Assembly: GCF_003254395.2 (NCBI RefSeq)
Contig: NC_037650.1
Location: forward strand, 2,232,001 to 2,296,000
Length of the DNA stretch: 64,000 nucleotides
DNA from: Apis mellifera
Taxonomy: Eukaryota > Arthropoda > Insecta > Hymenoptera > Apidae
Direction: 5' to 3'
Both the position numbers and the translations under genes were made by a program. This document shows positions 62,501-64,000 of this stretch, piece by piece. Each line of letters starts with the position of its first letter. Within the stretch, counting starts at the first letter, position 1. A model generated the notes under the pieces. The model was not told the DNA's origin and did no database searches. It worked only from the letters and a program-made list of their open reading frames with translations.

Positions 62501-64000
62501 AGTAATTTTTGTATTTATTTTAGATTTTAAAATCAATCCTCCAAACATTTTTTATGAATATACTAATATATTGTATTTTATATTATATTAAATATAAATT
62601 TCTATAATGTATTCTAAAAGTTAATAAGACTTCAATTTTCTTTTCAACTTTATTATTATTTATATAATAATTAATCAAATATATTATTGTGTTATAATAA
62701 ATAGTATTAGATATGTGACAAATTTCTGAATTTGAACAAATAATTAAAACAATATATATTCAGCCTAACTATAATGAGTATTTTTTATTTCATTAATTAT
62801 TAAATATTATTAAAATTAATAATTCGTTAATAAAATTGAAACTTTATTTAATTTTACTTTCACAAAGGAAAAAGTTATTTAAAATTATCTAGGAAATATT
62901 AGTTAAACTTTATTTACAAACTTGAAACATGCTGTATTTTATATTTATATTAAGATATAAACTTTTATAAGTTATAAAATTGCATATCCATATCTCTCAT
63001 ATAAAAGGAACAAAGAATCATAAAATTTCATTGTAAAATACTCAATTCTATATATAATATCAATCTTTAGAATCATATAAGTTTCTCTGTTAATTTAACT
63101 TTAATCACAAATGAAAGAAGAAATTTTCATAAATGAAAGATTTATTTAAATATCATTTTCCATTAAGTTTTCTCTTAAAAGAACTACTATGTAATATACA
63201 ATTATCTAATATGATATCTATTAAATTTACAACAATATTTATTTATACTCGCTAATTAGATAATAAAAATGCTTTTTCTTATTAAGTTAGACAGTATTAA
63301 TTTTTTTTATAAATTTTACATGATTTTGCATGTATAATTATAATATTTCTTTAATCATCTTATCAGACGATCATAATTTAAATAATATATTTAGAATATT
63401 ATTGATTTCATATAAATTGAATTTAAAATTGTATATATTTTCCTTTACTTCCTTTCAATTTATTTGAAATAAAATTAAAAAAGTAAAATAATATATTATA
63501 ATTCAATCAATAATATTTTAGTGCATATATCAGAATTTATAAACTTATATGGATATTTTTTTTTTTAATATATTTTTTTGTAGATAGATATTCGTTTTTC
63601 AATAATTTCTTTTTTATTTTTATTTATAAAAAAATATTGTTACTTTCTTAATTTCATGTTTTTTGAAACTTTACTTATTATTAAGAACATAACATAATTT
63701 TTTTTCTATTAAATATTATTAAAAATCTGCAAATTAAAATCTGCAAATTAAAAAAATATCAAACTATTTTTCTAATCATAACAGTTTTTGTATTGACTAG
63801 TTCATATTGATTAACTCTGTACTTATTAATTTATAAAAATATTATTTATATTTTTATTTTTGTTAATTATTATTTAATATATTTAGAATATTATCATTAA
63901 TAGTTTTGATCATCAATATATAAATTATTATTAATGTAAAAATTTTAAAAATAATAATAGTATAACAGAAGAATTTTTAAAAAAATTTTTTTTGTAATTG
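59530..64000. other. AT-rich 3' flanking DNA, nothing recognised
   Basis: Extremely AT-rich with homopolymer runs and short TA repeats. A small direct duplication containing AATCTGCAAATTAAA lies near 63725-63755. No coding frame, RNA gene or GC-rich island was seen. Confidence 0.7.

Noticed and set aside
1..64000. tRNA, rRNA, CRISPR or intact transposon
   Set aside because: Looked for cloverleaf-like segments, regularly spaced identical repeats, terminal inverted repeats with transposase and reverse-transcriptase-like frames; none was convincing by eye. A tRNAscan/Infernal and repeat-library search would settle it.

Overview
The window is strongly AT-rich, insect-like nuclear DNA, probably from a hymenopteran and most likely a bee. 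The grounds are the very AT-rich introns and intergenic DNA broken by sharply bounded GC-richer islands, GT-AG spliced exons, and a protein whose homeodomain matches the insect PROP1/UNC-42 class. The species call is inference. There are no bacterial-type operons, no CRISPR array and no rRNA gene, and I recognised no tRNA.

I can support one protein-coding gene, on the + strand. It is a paired-like (PRD-like, no paired domain) homeobox gene of the PROP1 / C. elegans unc-42 / Drosophila CG32532 group. Its six coding exons lie at about 17863-18352 (5' limit unresolved), 31641-31768, 33842-33949, 52517-52699, 54113-54212 and 56069-56175. The introns are 13.3, 2.1, 18.6, 1.4 and 1.9 kb. The 60-residue homeodomain is spread over three exons (residues 1-10, 11-46 and 47-60), so 21 kb of genomic DNA separates its two ends. 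Intron 4 uses a GC donor (GC-AG). The C-terminus carries an EDEWY block followed by an OAR-like SISALR segment.

Layout: 1-15.2 kb is upstream intergenic DNA with several GC-richer islands (1.44-2.43, 4.65-4.99, 5.53-5.70, 6.64-6.86, 7.74-8.30 and 13.32-13.72 kb). 15.24-16.84 kb is the strongest GC-rich, promoter-like block. A possible 5'UTR intron spans 16,841-17,739. The coding gene follows. Intron 1 holds a diverged ~190-bp tandem repeat array and four islands. Intron 3 holds several enhancer-like islands, one with clustered GCCAT (Pho/YY1-type) cores and one with a CCAAT-CRE-CCAAT arrangement typical of a promoter. It also holds a double hairpin and a three-copy ~220-bp repeat. From 56,176 to 64,000 lie the 3'UTR and AT-rich flanking DNA with no recognisable gene.

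The most interesting points are the unresolved N-terminus (in-frame stops, no upstream ATG, and a phase-compatible intron-within-exon alternative), the GC-AG intron, the promoter-like block inside intron 3, the candidate Polycomb-type element, and the two tandem repeat arrays. The non-coding calls rest on composition and motifs read by eye; no alignment could be run.
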